A DNA stretch of 64,000 bases from CAYOXX01 sp964408025 (lineage in GTDB: Bacteria; Acidobacteriota; DATKUA01): assembly GCA_964408025.1 (NCBI GenBank), contig CAYOXX010000002.1, positions 62,001 to 126,000 on the forward strand, in the 5' to 3' direction. The stretch's first letter is position 1. Each line of letters opens with the position of its first letter. Positions 17,601 through 27,069 of the stretch are shown here, in pieces. Made by a program: the position numbers and the translations under genes. The notes under the pieces were generated by a model, which worked only from the letters and a program-made list of their open reading frames with translations, was not told the origin of the DNA and did no database searches.

Positions 17601-19802
17601 ATGGCGGGCGCGCGACTGATCGCCGCCATGAGGCGGCGCGATAAGTTCCAGCTCTCCGGCGGCAACCTGATCTTCGCGCCCCGCTACCCCGCCTGGCTCG
17701 AAGCTCCCGGCTACTGGGACGAAATCTGTTACCACGACGAGACGCTGGCGCCGGTTTTCACCTGGTCGCTGCTCGACGACGGCGGCGAGATCCCGTTGCG
17801 CTTCCGCAGGCGCCGCTGGCAGCCCGGGCGCAGCACCACGCGTTACCGCAGCGCCCACGGCCTTGCCATCCAGGAGGAGCGATTTATCACCCCCGACGAC
17901 CGTGTTGTGAGTCTCGTCAGAATCGCGAATCGGGGCGAGAGACCGGCCGTCCTCGACCTTTTACTCTGGACGCGCCGCACCCACCAGGGCGACCGGCCTT
18001 CGCTTACGGAGGGTGAAGCGGACGATAAGAAGATCGTCCTCGAGTGCACGAACCGGGGCCGCCGGGCCGACTTCTCCACCCGATGGGAGCTCGGGGCGGA
18101 CAGGCTCGCCGACTCCTTCGCCGTCGCCGACGCCGAATGCCTGGCCCCCAATCCCGCCTGGGAGCTGACCCCCTTTGCCGGAGGCTGGTCGGGTAGCCTG
18201 CCCTCTGGCGTCAGCCTCGGCGCGAAGGCCGGCGGCGGAGCGCTCTTCGCCGCCCTCCACTACCGCCTGCGTATCGCCCCCGGCGGCGAGGACGAGATCG
18301 CGCTCTCGGCGCGCATCGCACCGCCCGCCTCTCCGCCAGCGGCTGCCGCATCCGGCACGGCGCTGCGCAAGGCTACCAGCCGCTCCTGGGAGCGATTCTT
18401 CGACGGCGTGCCGGAATTCCGCTGCTCCGATCCCCTCTGGGAGCACCTCTACCGCTACCGCTGGTATCTGCTGCGCCAGAACCTCGAGAGGGGCGGCGGC
18501 CGGATGCCGTTAGACGGCGTCTGCGAGGGAACCGACTTCTTCCACCTGCCGATCTCCTACAGCACGCCGCCGATCGTATTCGATCTGCGCTGGCACCGCG
18601 ATCCGTCACCTGCGCGGCGCCAGATCCTCAACTTCTGCCGGCTGCAGGAGGAGAGCGGCCAACTGCCGGGTGCCCTCTTCCACGACCTCCCCCGCCCCGA
18701 ATATTTCTACCACGCCGACTGGGGCCGCGCCCTCGAGCGCCTGCAGAGCGTCCATCCCGACCGGAAATTCGTCGAGGACGTTTACCCGGCACTCAGCCGT
18801 TACGCCGACTGGCTCGAGCGTGAGCGCGACGTCGAGGGCAGCGGCATGATCGACGTCGTCAATATGATGGAAACCGGCCAGGAGTTCAGCAGCCGCTACA
18901 TCCCCGCCGGCGAGGAGTTCGACACCGACGACTGGATCGCGACCGAGCGGCTCAAGGGCGTCGACGCCACCGTCTACTACCTGTTCCTGCTGCGCGCGCT
19001 GGCGCGCGCCGCCGAGCTGCTGGGCAAGGGAGAGGAATCGGCTACCTGGAGACGCGGAGCAGCCAGGACGGAGCAGGCAGTGCGCGAGCTGATGTGGCGA
19101 CCCGAGCCTCGCATCTTCAGCGACCTGCTTCCCGAGCGGGGCCTGGAGCCGACGGGCGTCCGCGCCCTTACGTGCTTCTACCCCTACCTGGCTGGCCTCG
19201 CTTCGCGAGACCAGATTAGCGAGCTGCGGCGCAACCTGCTCAATCCCGACGAGTTCTGGACCGAGTATCCCGCCGCCACTCTGAGCAAGACCGATCCGCA
19301 ATTCAGCGCCGAGGGGGTCTGGCGAGGTAAAGTACGCTCCTGCCCCTGGAACGGCCGCACCTGGCCGATGACGAACAGCCATATGGTCGAGGTTCTGGCC
19401 GCAGCGGCGGAGACCGATGCCGGTTTCCGCGAGCCGTGCGCGGAGCTGCTGCGCAAGTTCGCGAGCCTCTTCTCAGCCGACGGCGACCCGCGCGCCCTCT
19501 CCAGCTACGAGCATTACCATCCCGACAACGGCGATCCCTGCCGCTACCGCGGCATCGACGACTACCTCCACTGCTGGCTGATAGATCTGATCGTCCGCTA
19601 CGTGGTCGGCTTCCGCCCCGGCGAGGACGAACTGCTCGTTGATCCCTTCCCACTCGGCATCGAGAGACTGAACCTGAAGGGCGTGCCGCTGCGCGGCCGC
19701 CTCTACGACATCCGCCTGCGCGGTGGCCTCGTCACCGTCGGGCGCGACGGAAAACGGATCGCCGAGGGAAAGCCGCCGCTGCATTCCAGGCTGGAGCGAT
19801 GA
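17601..19802 (+). CDS. Cytoplasmic glycosidase-like protein, six-hairpin (MGH1/trehalase-like) fold
   Basis: The product has 733 residues and no signal peptide. An N-terminal beta-sandwich (about 15-230) precedes an alpha/alpha-barrel. Typical elements are EGTDFFHLPISYSTPP, then DWGRALERL, NMMETGQEFSSRY, WNGRTWPMTNSHMVEVLAAA and DDYLHCWLIDLIVRYVVGF. The segment NGRTWPMTNSH resembles the catalytic-side motif of mannosyl-oligosaccharide or MGH1-type hydrolases. It starts one base after the permease stop and overlaps the next gene by ATGA, so it is within the transport operon and would act on the imported sugar. Its substrate is unknown. Confidence 0.68.
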   Translation: MAGARLIAAMRRRDKFQLSGGNLIFAPRYPAWLEAPGYWDEICYHDETLAPVFTWSLLDDGGEIPLRFRRRRWQPGRSTTRYRSAHGLAIQEERFITPDDRVVSLVRIANRGERPAVLDLLLWTRRTHQGDRPSLTEGEADDKKIVLECTNRGRRADFSTRWELGADRLADSFAVADAECLAPNPAWELTPFAGGWSGSLPSGVSLGAKAGGGALFAALHYRLRIAPGGEDEIALSARIAPPASPPAAAASGTALRKATSRSWERFFDGVPEFRCSDPLWEHLYRYRWYLLRQNLERGGGRMPLDGVCEGTDFFHLPISYSTPPIVFDLRWHRDPSPARRQILNFCRLQEESGQLPGALFHDLPRPEYFYHADWGRALERLQSVHPDRKFVEDVYPALSRYADWLERERDVEGSGMIDVVNMMETGQEFSSRYIPAGEEFDTDDWIATERLKGVDATVYYLFLLRALARAAELLGKGEESATWRRGAARTEQAVRELMWRPEPRIFSDLLPERGLEPTGVRALTCFYPYLAGLASRDQISELRRNLLNPDEFWTEYPAATLSKTDPQFSAEGVWRGKVRSCPWNGRTWPMTNSHMVEVLAAAAETDAGFREPCAELLRKFASLFSADGDPRALSSYEHYHPDNGDPCRYRGIDDYLHCWLIDLIVRYVVGFRPGEDELLVDPFPLGIERLNLKGVPLRGRLYDIRLRGGLVTVGRDGKRIAEGKPPLHSRLER

Positions 19803-22800
19803 GGGTATATTTCATCGACGAAGCCCCGCCCACTGAGGCCGGCCGCTACGAGGTCCGCGCCGCCCTCGAGGCACTGCGGAGGTTGCGTGGCGTCCGCGTC
19901 GAGCTGCTTCCGCTGGACGGCTTGAGACGGATTGCAGCCGGCGACGGCGACGTTTTCTGGTGGCACTGGCCCGCGGTGGAGCTGCCAGCCGCAGCCGTGT
20001 CCGAAGCGACGGCGCGGGCACTCTCCCGCCTCGCCGACGGGGGCGCCGGTATCCTGCTCACCCTGGGTGCCGCTTCCCTGCCCGCCGCCCTCGGACTCGG
20101 AGGCGAAATTCCTGAGAGCGTCGAATCGACCTGGGAGGAAAGCACCGGAGATTACGTGCAGCGCGGATTTCTCGCCTTCGACCGCCATCCGCTTCTGAAC
20201 TCGCCTAATCGTTTCGGCAGCGTAGTTCAGACCTGGACTCCCGCGGCGGGCGAGCCTTTCTGGCGCGCTTTCTACAGAGGCCGCAGACCCGAGCGGGCCA
20301 TCGCTCTCGGCTGCCGTTACATCTCTTGGCTCGACGGCAGCACCGACATCTGGGAGTGCCGCATCGGCCGCGGTGTCATCCTCTGCGTCGGCTCGTTCCT
20401 ATTCTTTAACGCCCTCGACAACCACAAAGAAAACTACCTTTCGCCGCTGCTCGAGAATTTTCTCAGTTATCTCTCCGATCCCGCGCTGCGTTCGGTAGAG
20501 GGCCCCTACTGGCCGGAGGACGAGGTCGGCTGCGAGGAGGCGGGCGAAGAGTTAGCCGCCGCACTGCCTCGTCTCAGCTCCGATTTCTCGACACCCGACT
20601 TCGGCGCTGGCGGCCTTCCGGCCATCGCGGCAACTGGAGACCATAACTACTTCAGTTGCGCCGGCCGGCGCGCGCTTCTGAGCGGCTTCGAGGGGGTCGA
20701 GGTCCGCGAGGTCTGGTCCTACCCGATCCGCATCATCAAGAACCTGCGCTGGGCCGTGCGAACCGGAGACGGCGAGTTCGTGCCCCAGTCAGAGCTGTTC
20801 GACGAGGCGACGGTGACCCCCGACTCCGTCCTCCAGCGCTACAGCGGCCGCGGCTTGCGCGTCGGCGAGCGGATATTCGCATCGATCGACAAGCCGGCCG
20901 TCTCGCTGCAACTGCAAATTTCCTCGGAACGGGATTTTCAGCTCGAGCTCAACTTCGCCACCGACCTGATGCTGATGTGGCCGATGCCGATCGAATCGGT
21001 CGGCGCCCTCCGCTACCGCTACAACCAAGCGTCGAGAACCATCCACGTTGCCTCTCGCAACAAGGGTTGCTGGCTGGCGCTGGGCTTCAGCGAGCAGCCC
21101 CACGAAGTGGCCTTCGCCGACGAGAGCCCGCGGGAGGTGCGCTTCTCGGAAACGGAGAAGTATCAGTATTCGCAGTTGGCCTGCCGCCTGCGGCTGACGC
21201 GGCGCGCGGCGGGGGATCACTCGCTCTCGCTGATTTTCGCCGGAGGGCGCCTCGCCGAGGGCTTCGAACGGGAGATCGAGTTCGACGCGGCGCGCGAGGC
21301 GGAGCGCTCTGCGGCCCACTACCTGAATCTCGAAGACAGGATGCTGAGAGTGTCGACACCGGACGCCGACCTCGACGAGGGCGCCGCCTGGGGCCAGCGC
21401 AAAATGGATTCGTTCCTGGTCGAGACGCCGACGCTGGGCAGATCGCTGGTGGCCGGCTTCGCCGCCACTGGTGACGATTGGACGATCAACCGCCCCGGCT
21501 ACGGCTGGTACTTCGGACGCGACGGCCTCTGGACCTCCCTGGCACTGCTCTCGCTCGGCCGCCGTGAGGCCGTAGCCGATACGCTGCGCTTCCTCGCCCG
21601 TCACCAGGCGCCGGACGGCAAGATCCTGCACGAGCTTTCCCCTTCCGATTACTGCCACTACGACAGCGCCGACGCCAACCCACTCTTCCTCATCGTCGCC
21701 GAGCGCTACCTGGCCTGGACCGGCGACCGGGAACTTATCCGCGAACTGACGCCAGAATTGCGCCAGGCGCTCGAGTTCTGCTTCCGCTGGGACCGCGACG
21801 GCGACGGCCTGACCGAGAACACCGGCGTCGGCCACGGCTGGATCGAGGGCGGCGCCCTCTTCGGCGCCCACGTCACCTTCTACCTGGCCGGCCTCTGGCT
21901 GCGGGCCCTGGAGAGCGCGAAGATCCTGTTCGCCGATGACGACGATCAGCTTCTAGTTCGTATTGGCAGGACCTCCTCCACTGTGCGCGAGGCGCTGCGG
22001 ACGCGCTTTTGGGACACCGGGCGGCGGACCTACCATTACGGCCTCCTGCCGGACGGCACGATGAGCCGGTCAGAATCGATCATGCCGGCCGCCGTCACCC
22101 TCTTCGGCGACACCGACCCGGAGCGCGACCGCGCTTTTTTGCGGAGCATATCCGGCCCCGACTTCATAGCCGACTGGGGTGCGCGCATGATCTCCGAACT
22201 CGACGAGCGCTACAATCCCGTCGGCTACCACTACGGCAGCGTCTGGCCACTCTACACCGGCTGGCTCGGCCTGGCCCAGTACGCCGCCGGCAGGCCGCTG
22301 CAGGGATTCGAGCTCCTGCTCGCGGGCGCCGCCAACCACAAGCACTTCAGCGCCGGCTGCTTCGACGAAGTCCTGCGCGGCGACCGCTACGCCCAAGCGG
22401 GCGTCTGCCCCCAGCAGGCCTGGTCGGCGGCTCTCATCCTGCTGCTGCTCACCGGCGGCCTCCTCGGCCTCCGCCCCGACCCCGACGGACGCCTGCGTAT
22501 CGCGCCCCAGATGCCGCCCCACTGGAACCGTGCCGATGTTGAAAACATCCGCTGGGTCGACGGCTCGGTATCGCTCGCCTACCGGCGCTCCGGCAGCGAG
22601 GCGACCTTCACCGTAAGCGGCCTCGATAGCGGCGCCCGCCTGACGCTGGCCCCGCTCTTCCCGTCCGGCTCCCGCATCGCCGCAGCGCGCCTGAACGGAT
22701 CGGCGATTTCGCCGGACGCAATCGATTCGCTCGGCCGACCGCAACTCGCTCTGCCGCTCAACAGCTTCGAGGGAGATGCGGAGCTGCGAGTCGAGCTGGA

Positions 22801-23089
22801 CGGATACGTCAGCCCCCTGCCCGCGCTCGTGCCTCCGCGGCCCGGCGAGGTCTCTGTCGGCTTCCGCATCATCGATTGGTCCAATGGCACCGACTGCCTT
22901 GAAATCGAGCTGGCAGGACGGAGTGGATCGGAGGCAACGCTTGCCGTCATCGATCCCGGTGACGTCCTGGACGACGAACCGTTTTCCGCTCGCGACGGAG
23001 AGCGGAAGTTCGTACCTCTCCGCTTCCCGGACGAGCCGCAGCGCTACAGCACCCTCCAACTACGCTTGCGGAAGAAGCCGAGGGGATGA
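19799..23089 (+). CDS. Two-domain glycosidase-like protein: ThuA-like N-terminus plus debranching-enzyme-like barrel
   Basis: The product has 1096 residues and no signal peptide. Residues 1-225 resemble a Rossmann-type ThuA/glutamine-amidotransferase-like domain (DGDVFWWHWPAVELP, ADGGAGILLTLGAASLP, RGVILCVGSFLFFNA) without an obvious catalytic Cys. The rest has a beta-sandwich and an alpha/alpha barrel with YGWYFGRDGLWTSLALLS, APDGKILHELSP, DGDGLTENTG and HYGSVWPLYTGWLGLAQY, paralogous to the secreted enzyme at 10278-12824. It overlaps the upstream gene by four bases and precedes the ATPase by 12. It is probably an intracellular processing enzyme for the same oligosaccharide; linkage specificity is unknown. 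Confidence 0.7.
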   Translation: MRVYFIDEAPPTEAGRYEVRAALEALRRLRGVRVELLPLDGLRRIAAGDGDVFWWHWPAVELPAAAVSEATARALSRLADGGAGILLTLGAASLPAALGLGGEIPESVESTWEESTGDYVQRGFLAFDRHPLLNSPNRFGSVVQTWTPAAGEPFWRAFYRGRRPERAIALGCRYISWLDGSTDIWECRIGRGVILCVGSFLFFNALDNHKENYLSPLLENFLSYLSDPALRSVEGPYWPEDEVGCEEAGEELAAALPRLSSDFSTPDFGAGGLPAIAATGDHNYFSCAGRRALLSGFEGVEVREVWSYPIRIIKNLRWAVRTGDGEFVPQSELFDEATVTPDSVLQRYSGRGLRVGERIFASIDKPAVSLQLQISSERDFQLELNFATDLMLMWPMPIESVGALRYRYNQASRTIHVASRNKGCWLALGFSEQPHEVAFADESPREVRFSETEKYQYSQLACRLRLTRRAAGDHSLSLIFAGGRLAEGFEREIEFDAAREAERSAAHYLNLEDRMLRVSTPDADLDEGAAWGQRKMDSFLVETPTLGRSLVAGFAATGDDWTINRPGYGWYFGRDGLWTSLALLSLGRREAVADTLRFLARHQAPDGKILHELSPSDYCHYDSADANPLFLIVAERYLAWTGDRELIRELTPELRQALEFCFRWDRDGDGLTENTGVGHGWIEGGALFGAHVTFYLAGLWLRALESAKILFADDDDQLLVRIGRTSSTVREALRTRFWDTGRRTYHYGLLPDGTMSRSESIMPAAVTLFGDTDPERDRAFLRSISGPDFIADWGARMISELDERYNPVGYHYGSVWPLYTGWLGLAQYAAGRPLQGFELLLAGAANHKHFSAGCFDEVLRGDRYAQAGVCPQQAWSAALILLLLTGGLLGLRPDPDGRLRIAPQMPPHWNRADVENIRWVDGSVSLAYRRSGSEATFTVSGLDSGARLTLAPLFPSGSRIAAARLNGSAISPDAIDSLGRPQLALPLNSFEGDAELRVELDGYVSPLPALVPPRPGEVSVGFRIIDWSNGTDCLEIELAGRSGSEATLAVIDPGDVLDDEPFSARDGERKFVPLRFPDEPQRYSTLQLRLRKKPRG

Positions 23090-23101
23090 GAAGCTAGCGC
23101 C

Positions 23102-24190
<1,089 letters not shown>

Positions 24191-24228
24191 ACCGCCTAAG
24201 TGGTTGCTAAAGTCAAAATGGTGGCATG

Positions 24229-25518
24229 TTATTCGTTTGCTGGTGGTTCTATTGTGGTTAACATAACCCTATCATGAGTAGCATTGCGTTCAACCCATAC
24301 CACAATGAATTTCCCCATTATTGGGTTCCAAGCCACTGCTGGGCGGCCAGCGCTATTATCACTCGATATTTTCACGCCTTTTTTCAATACACTTCCTGAT
24401 GCATCAACATATCTCGCCACCAATCCATTTGACACATCATGAACTAATAAGTACACACTGTTTTCAGGACTATAGGAGAGCGCGACTGACCACACTCCTT
24501 TTGCTCTTTTCACTTTACTCGCGGGTCCTTTAGCTGACCCCTTTTTGTTTATCTTTCTAATTCTTAGCGTTCCGTTCTCAGCAAATGAGGAAAAGTGATA
24601 TGCTTTTTTGGTATTGTTGTTAACTGTTATAGAAGCATACCAACTTGCCTGCCTTATCGGATATCCAATTAGACTAGATCTACTAAATATGTTACCTCTC
24701 AGATCAAGGCTATAAACGAAATATTTCAATCCTGCCACTCCAGAACCAGCCGGAACGTCTTCTCCGACAAGAACTAAAGCGCGTTTTGATCTTGAATTAA
24801 TACAGCCCTCAATTGGATAAATACTTAAAGTACCCCTATCATTATGGATACGATCTCTGATTTTTTTTGCGGAACCTACTTGTTCACCATTATTATCTAT
24901 CGTCGCTACATATAATCCTCGTGGAGCACTACTGAAAATACTTGGACTGCCTTTCCATTGCCATACAAGTAAAAAAACATTATCTATATTATTATATATT
25001 GCTAAAGGATTCTGGCCAACTGAACCCTGGTTATCATATGTCATTATTGCAGATGCCTTTTTGCCTTTAAGATTATAGAATCTTCCCTGAATATCACCGT
25101 AACGGGACGCACCTGCCTCTGAAGCAAAAATTATTTCTCTGGTTTCAGTTAGATGGCCACCTCTTCTTGTATCCCATACCACATAAAATAAATTGTCATT
25201 TGTATTAAATGCAACAGATGCGTGTTCACCGCCAGAAGATACTATTTGCCTATTACTAATTCTCCAATCAGTATTGTTATTGATATTTAAGATAAATCTC
25301 ATATAAACTCTTTGGCTAAGGGGGTTGTTTGTATTGTAGTTTGTCCAGACTATAGCAGTTGTGCCTGTAGCTGGATCAACCGCAATTCGTGGGAATATAG
25401 ATTTCTCTCCCATATGCAGGTCAATGTTTACAAGCGAATCCTCGCTGGCTGCGCTTAATAGCGATCCGCTCAGAATAAGCGCCAGACAAAATAATGCCGC
25501 ACTAGACTTGATACTCAT
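24229..25518 (-). CDS. Secreted protein of unknown function, AT-rich, propeller-like
   Basis: The product has 429 residues. AAGGAGG lies eight bases before the ATG, and the first 25 residues are a signal peptide (MSIKSSAALFCLALILSGSLLSAAS). Repeated blocks such as FPRIAVDPATGTTAIVWTNY, NLFYVVWDTRRGG, NVFLLVWQWKGS and KFIVVWVERNA recur about every 55-70 residues, suggesting a beta-propeller. The gene is clearly AT-richer than its neighbours, which points to acquisition or relaxed composition. A minus-strand TATAAT lies at 25570-25575, but no good -35 was found. No specific function is recognised. Confidence 0.72.
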   Translation of the reverse strand: MSIKSSAALFCLALILSGSLLSAASEDSLVNIDLHMGEKSIFPRIAVDPATGTTAIVWTNYNTNNPLSQRVYMRFILNINNNTDWRISNRQIVSSGGEHASVAFNTNDNLFYVVWDTRRGGHLTETREIIFASEAGASRYGDIQGRFYNLKGKKASAIMTYDNQGSVGQNPLAIYNNIDNVFLLVWQWKGSPSIFSSAPRGLYVATIDNNGEQVGSAKKIRDRIHNDRGTLSIYPIEGCINSRSKRALVLVGEDVPAGSGVAGLKYFVYSLDLRGNIFSRSSLIGYPIRQASWYASITVNNNTKKAYHFSSFAENGTLRIRKINKKGSAKGPASKVKRAKGVWSVALSYSPENSVYLLVHDVSNGLVARYVDASGSVLKKGVKISSDNSAGRPAVAWNPIMGKFIVVWVERNATHDRVMLTTIEPPANE

Positions 25519-25770
25519 AACACCATCCTCCTTGACTCAAGAGTAACCAACATAATATACGCTACTCGCATTATACATAACTACTGGAAAAAGAAAAGCG
25601 AACGCCGGAATACTTGACGCAGCATGTACCACAGAAAAAGTGATCAGCCTTAGATTTTCAAAATCTGTTGAGCTTGACAAGGAACTATAGATACAAAAGT
25701 ATCAAAATAGAACCCACTTAGTGCAAACCCCTCTTGACAATTCAGGCCGTGCAGGTGGAGATTCTCATTA

Positions 25771-27051
25771 ATGGACGCGGAATCGATAATAACAGCAGGT
25801 GATAGCCGATCCGGAATCCGAAAGACACTTGGCCCGGGTATCCTCCTGGCCGGCGCCGCTATCGGCGCCTCGCACATCGTCCAGTCGACAAAAGCGGGCG
25901 CGCTATACGGCTTTGGTCTCATCTGGGCTATTGTCCTGGTCAACCTGTTCAAATACCCGTTCTTCGAGTTCTGCCGCCGGTATACGGCCGCCACGGGAGA
26001 GACCGCCATCGAAGGCTACCGCCGCCTCGGCAAGCCCTCGGCGATCTGCTACCTGGCGATCTCGACCGTAACCGGCTACATCAACATCGCCGCCGTCACG
26101 GCCGTCACCGCCGCCCTGGCGAGCCAACTGTTCTTCCCCGGCCTCTCGATGTTCTGGGGGAGCGCCATCATCGCGCTGGTATGCGTCGCAATACTGGCGA
26201 TAGGGCACTACCCCGCCCTGGACACCGTCAGCAAATGGATCGTGGCTATTCTGGCCTTTTCCACGTTGATCGCCTTCGTCGCCGCCGTGATTCACGGAAG
26301 CAATGCCCCGCCGGGATTCCAGCCGCCGCCGATGTGGGACCGGGCCGGCATCGCCTTCATCATAGTACTCATGGGTTGGATGCCGACCCCGATAGACGCG
26401 GCCGCCTGGCCGTCGCTCTGGGCGGTCGAGCGCAAGAAGCAGACGGGGCACACCCCCACCATGGCGGAGGCCAGCTTCGACTTCAACTTCGGGTACATCT
26501 TCAGCGCAGTGCTCGCCCTGGTTTTCCTCGGCCTGGGAACGCTGGTGATGTTCGGCACCGGCGAAGTCCCCGCACCGGAGGGCGCCACCTTCGCTCGGCA
26601 ATTCGTCGCGCTCTACACCAATACCCTCGGCAACTGGAGTCACTATTTCATTACCGCTGCGGCCTTCAGTTGCATGTTCAGCACCGCCCTGACCGTCTTC
26701 GACGGCTACACGCGCGCCGTGCACAGCTCGTTCTGCGCCGTCTTCCGGCGCACCAATGCCCATCGCGAAGACAAGTTCTACTGGGCGCTCATGATCTCGT
26801 TCTTCGCCTTCACGCTCGTCATCACCGGCTGCCTGATGCGCACGATGGGCGGCCTGCTCGACTTCGCCACCATCGTCGCCTTTCTCACCGCGCCGATCCT
26901 CGCCATAATCAACCACCGCGTCGTGCACGCGGACTTCATGCCGGCCGAGGCAAAACCACCGCGTTGGCTGTGGCTGCTCAGCATACTGGGGATCGTGTTC
27001 CTGACGGGATTCTCGCTGCTCTACATCGCCAGCAGATTCTTCATCATGTAA
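25771..27051 (+). CDS. Nramp-related membrane transporter with non-canonical metal-binding helix
   Basis: The product has 426 residues and about eleven membrane helices. The start is the ATG ten bases after GGTGGAG. The N-terminal helix GPGILLAGAAIGASHIVQS aligns with Nramp helix 1, but the metal-site DPGN is replaced by GASH (about residues 32-35). The helix-6 region reads MGWMPTPIDAAAWPSLW. This pattern fits bacterial Nramp-related proteins outside the classical manganese/iron clade, so the substrate is uncertain; classical divalent-metal transport should not be assumed. It stands alone, convergent with ftsH. A TTGACA at 25674-25679 lies upstream, but its -10 (AAGTAT, 17 bases away) is weak. 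Confidence 0.82.
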   Translation: MDAESIITAGDSRSGIRKTLGPGILLAGAAIGASHIVQSTKAGALYGFGLIWAIVLVNLFKYPFFEFCRRYTAATGETAIEGYRRLGKPSAICYLAISTVTGYINIAAVTAVTAALASQLFFPGLSMFWGSAIIALVCVAILAIGHYPALDTVSKWIVAILAFSTLIAFVAAVIHGSNAPPGFQPPPMWDRAGIAFIIVLMGWMPTPIDAAAWPSLWAVERKKQTGHTPTMAEASFDFNFGYIFSAVLALVFLGLGTLVMFGTGEVPAPEGATFARQFVALYTNTLGNWSHYFITAAAFSCMFSTALTVFDGYTRAVHSSFCAVFRRTNAHREDKFYWALMISFFAFTLVITGCLMRTMGGLLDFATIVAFLTAPILAIINHRVVHADFMPAEAKPPRWLWLLSILGIVFLTGFSLLYIASRFFIM

Positions 27052-27069
27052 ATAGAGATTAGTTCTTAC

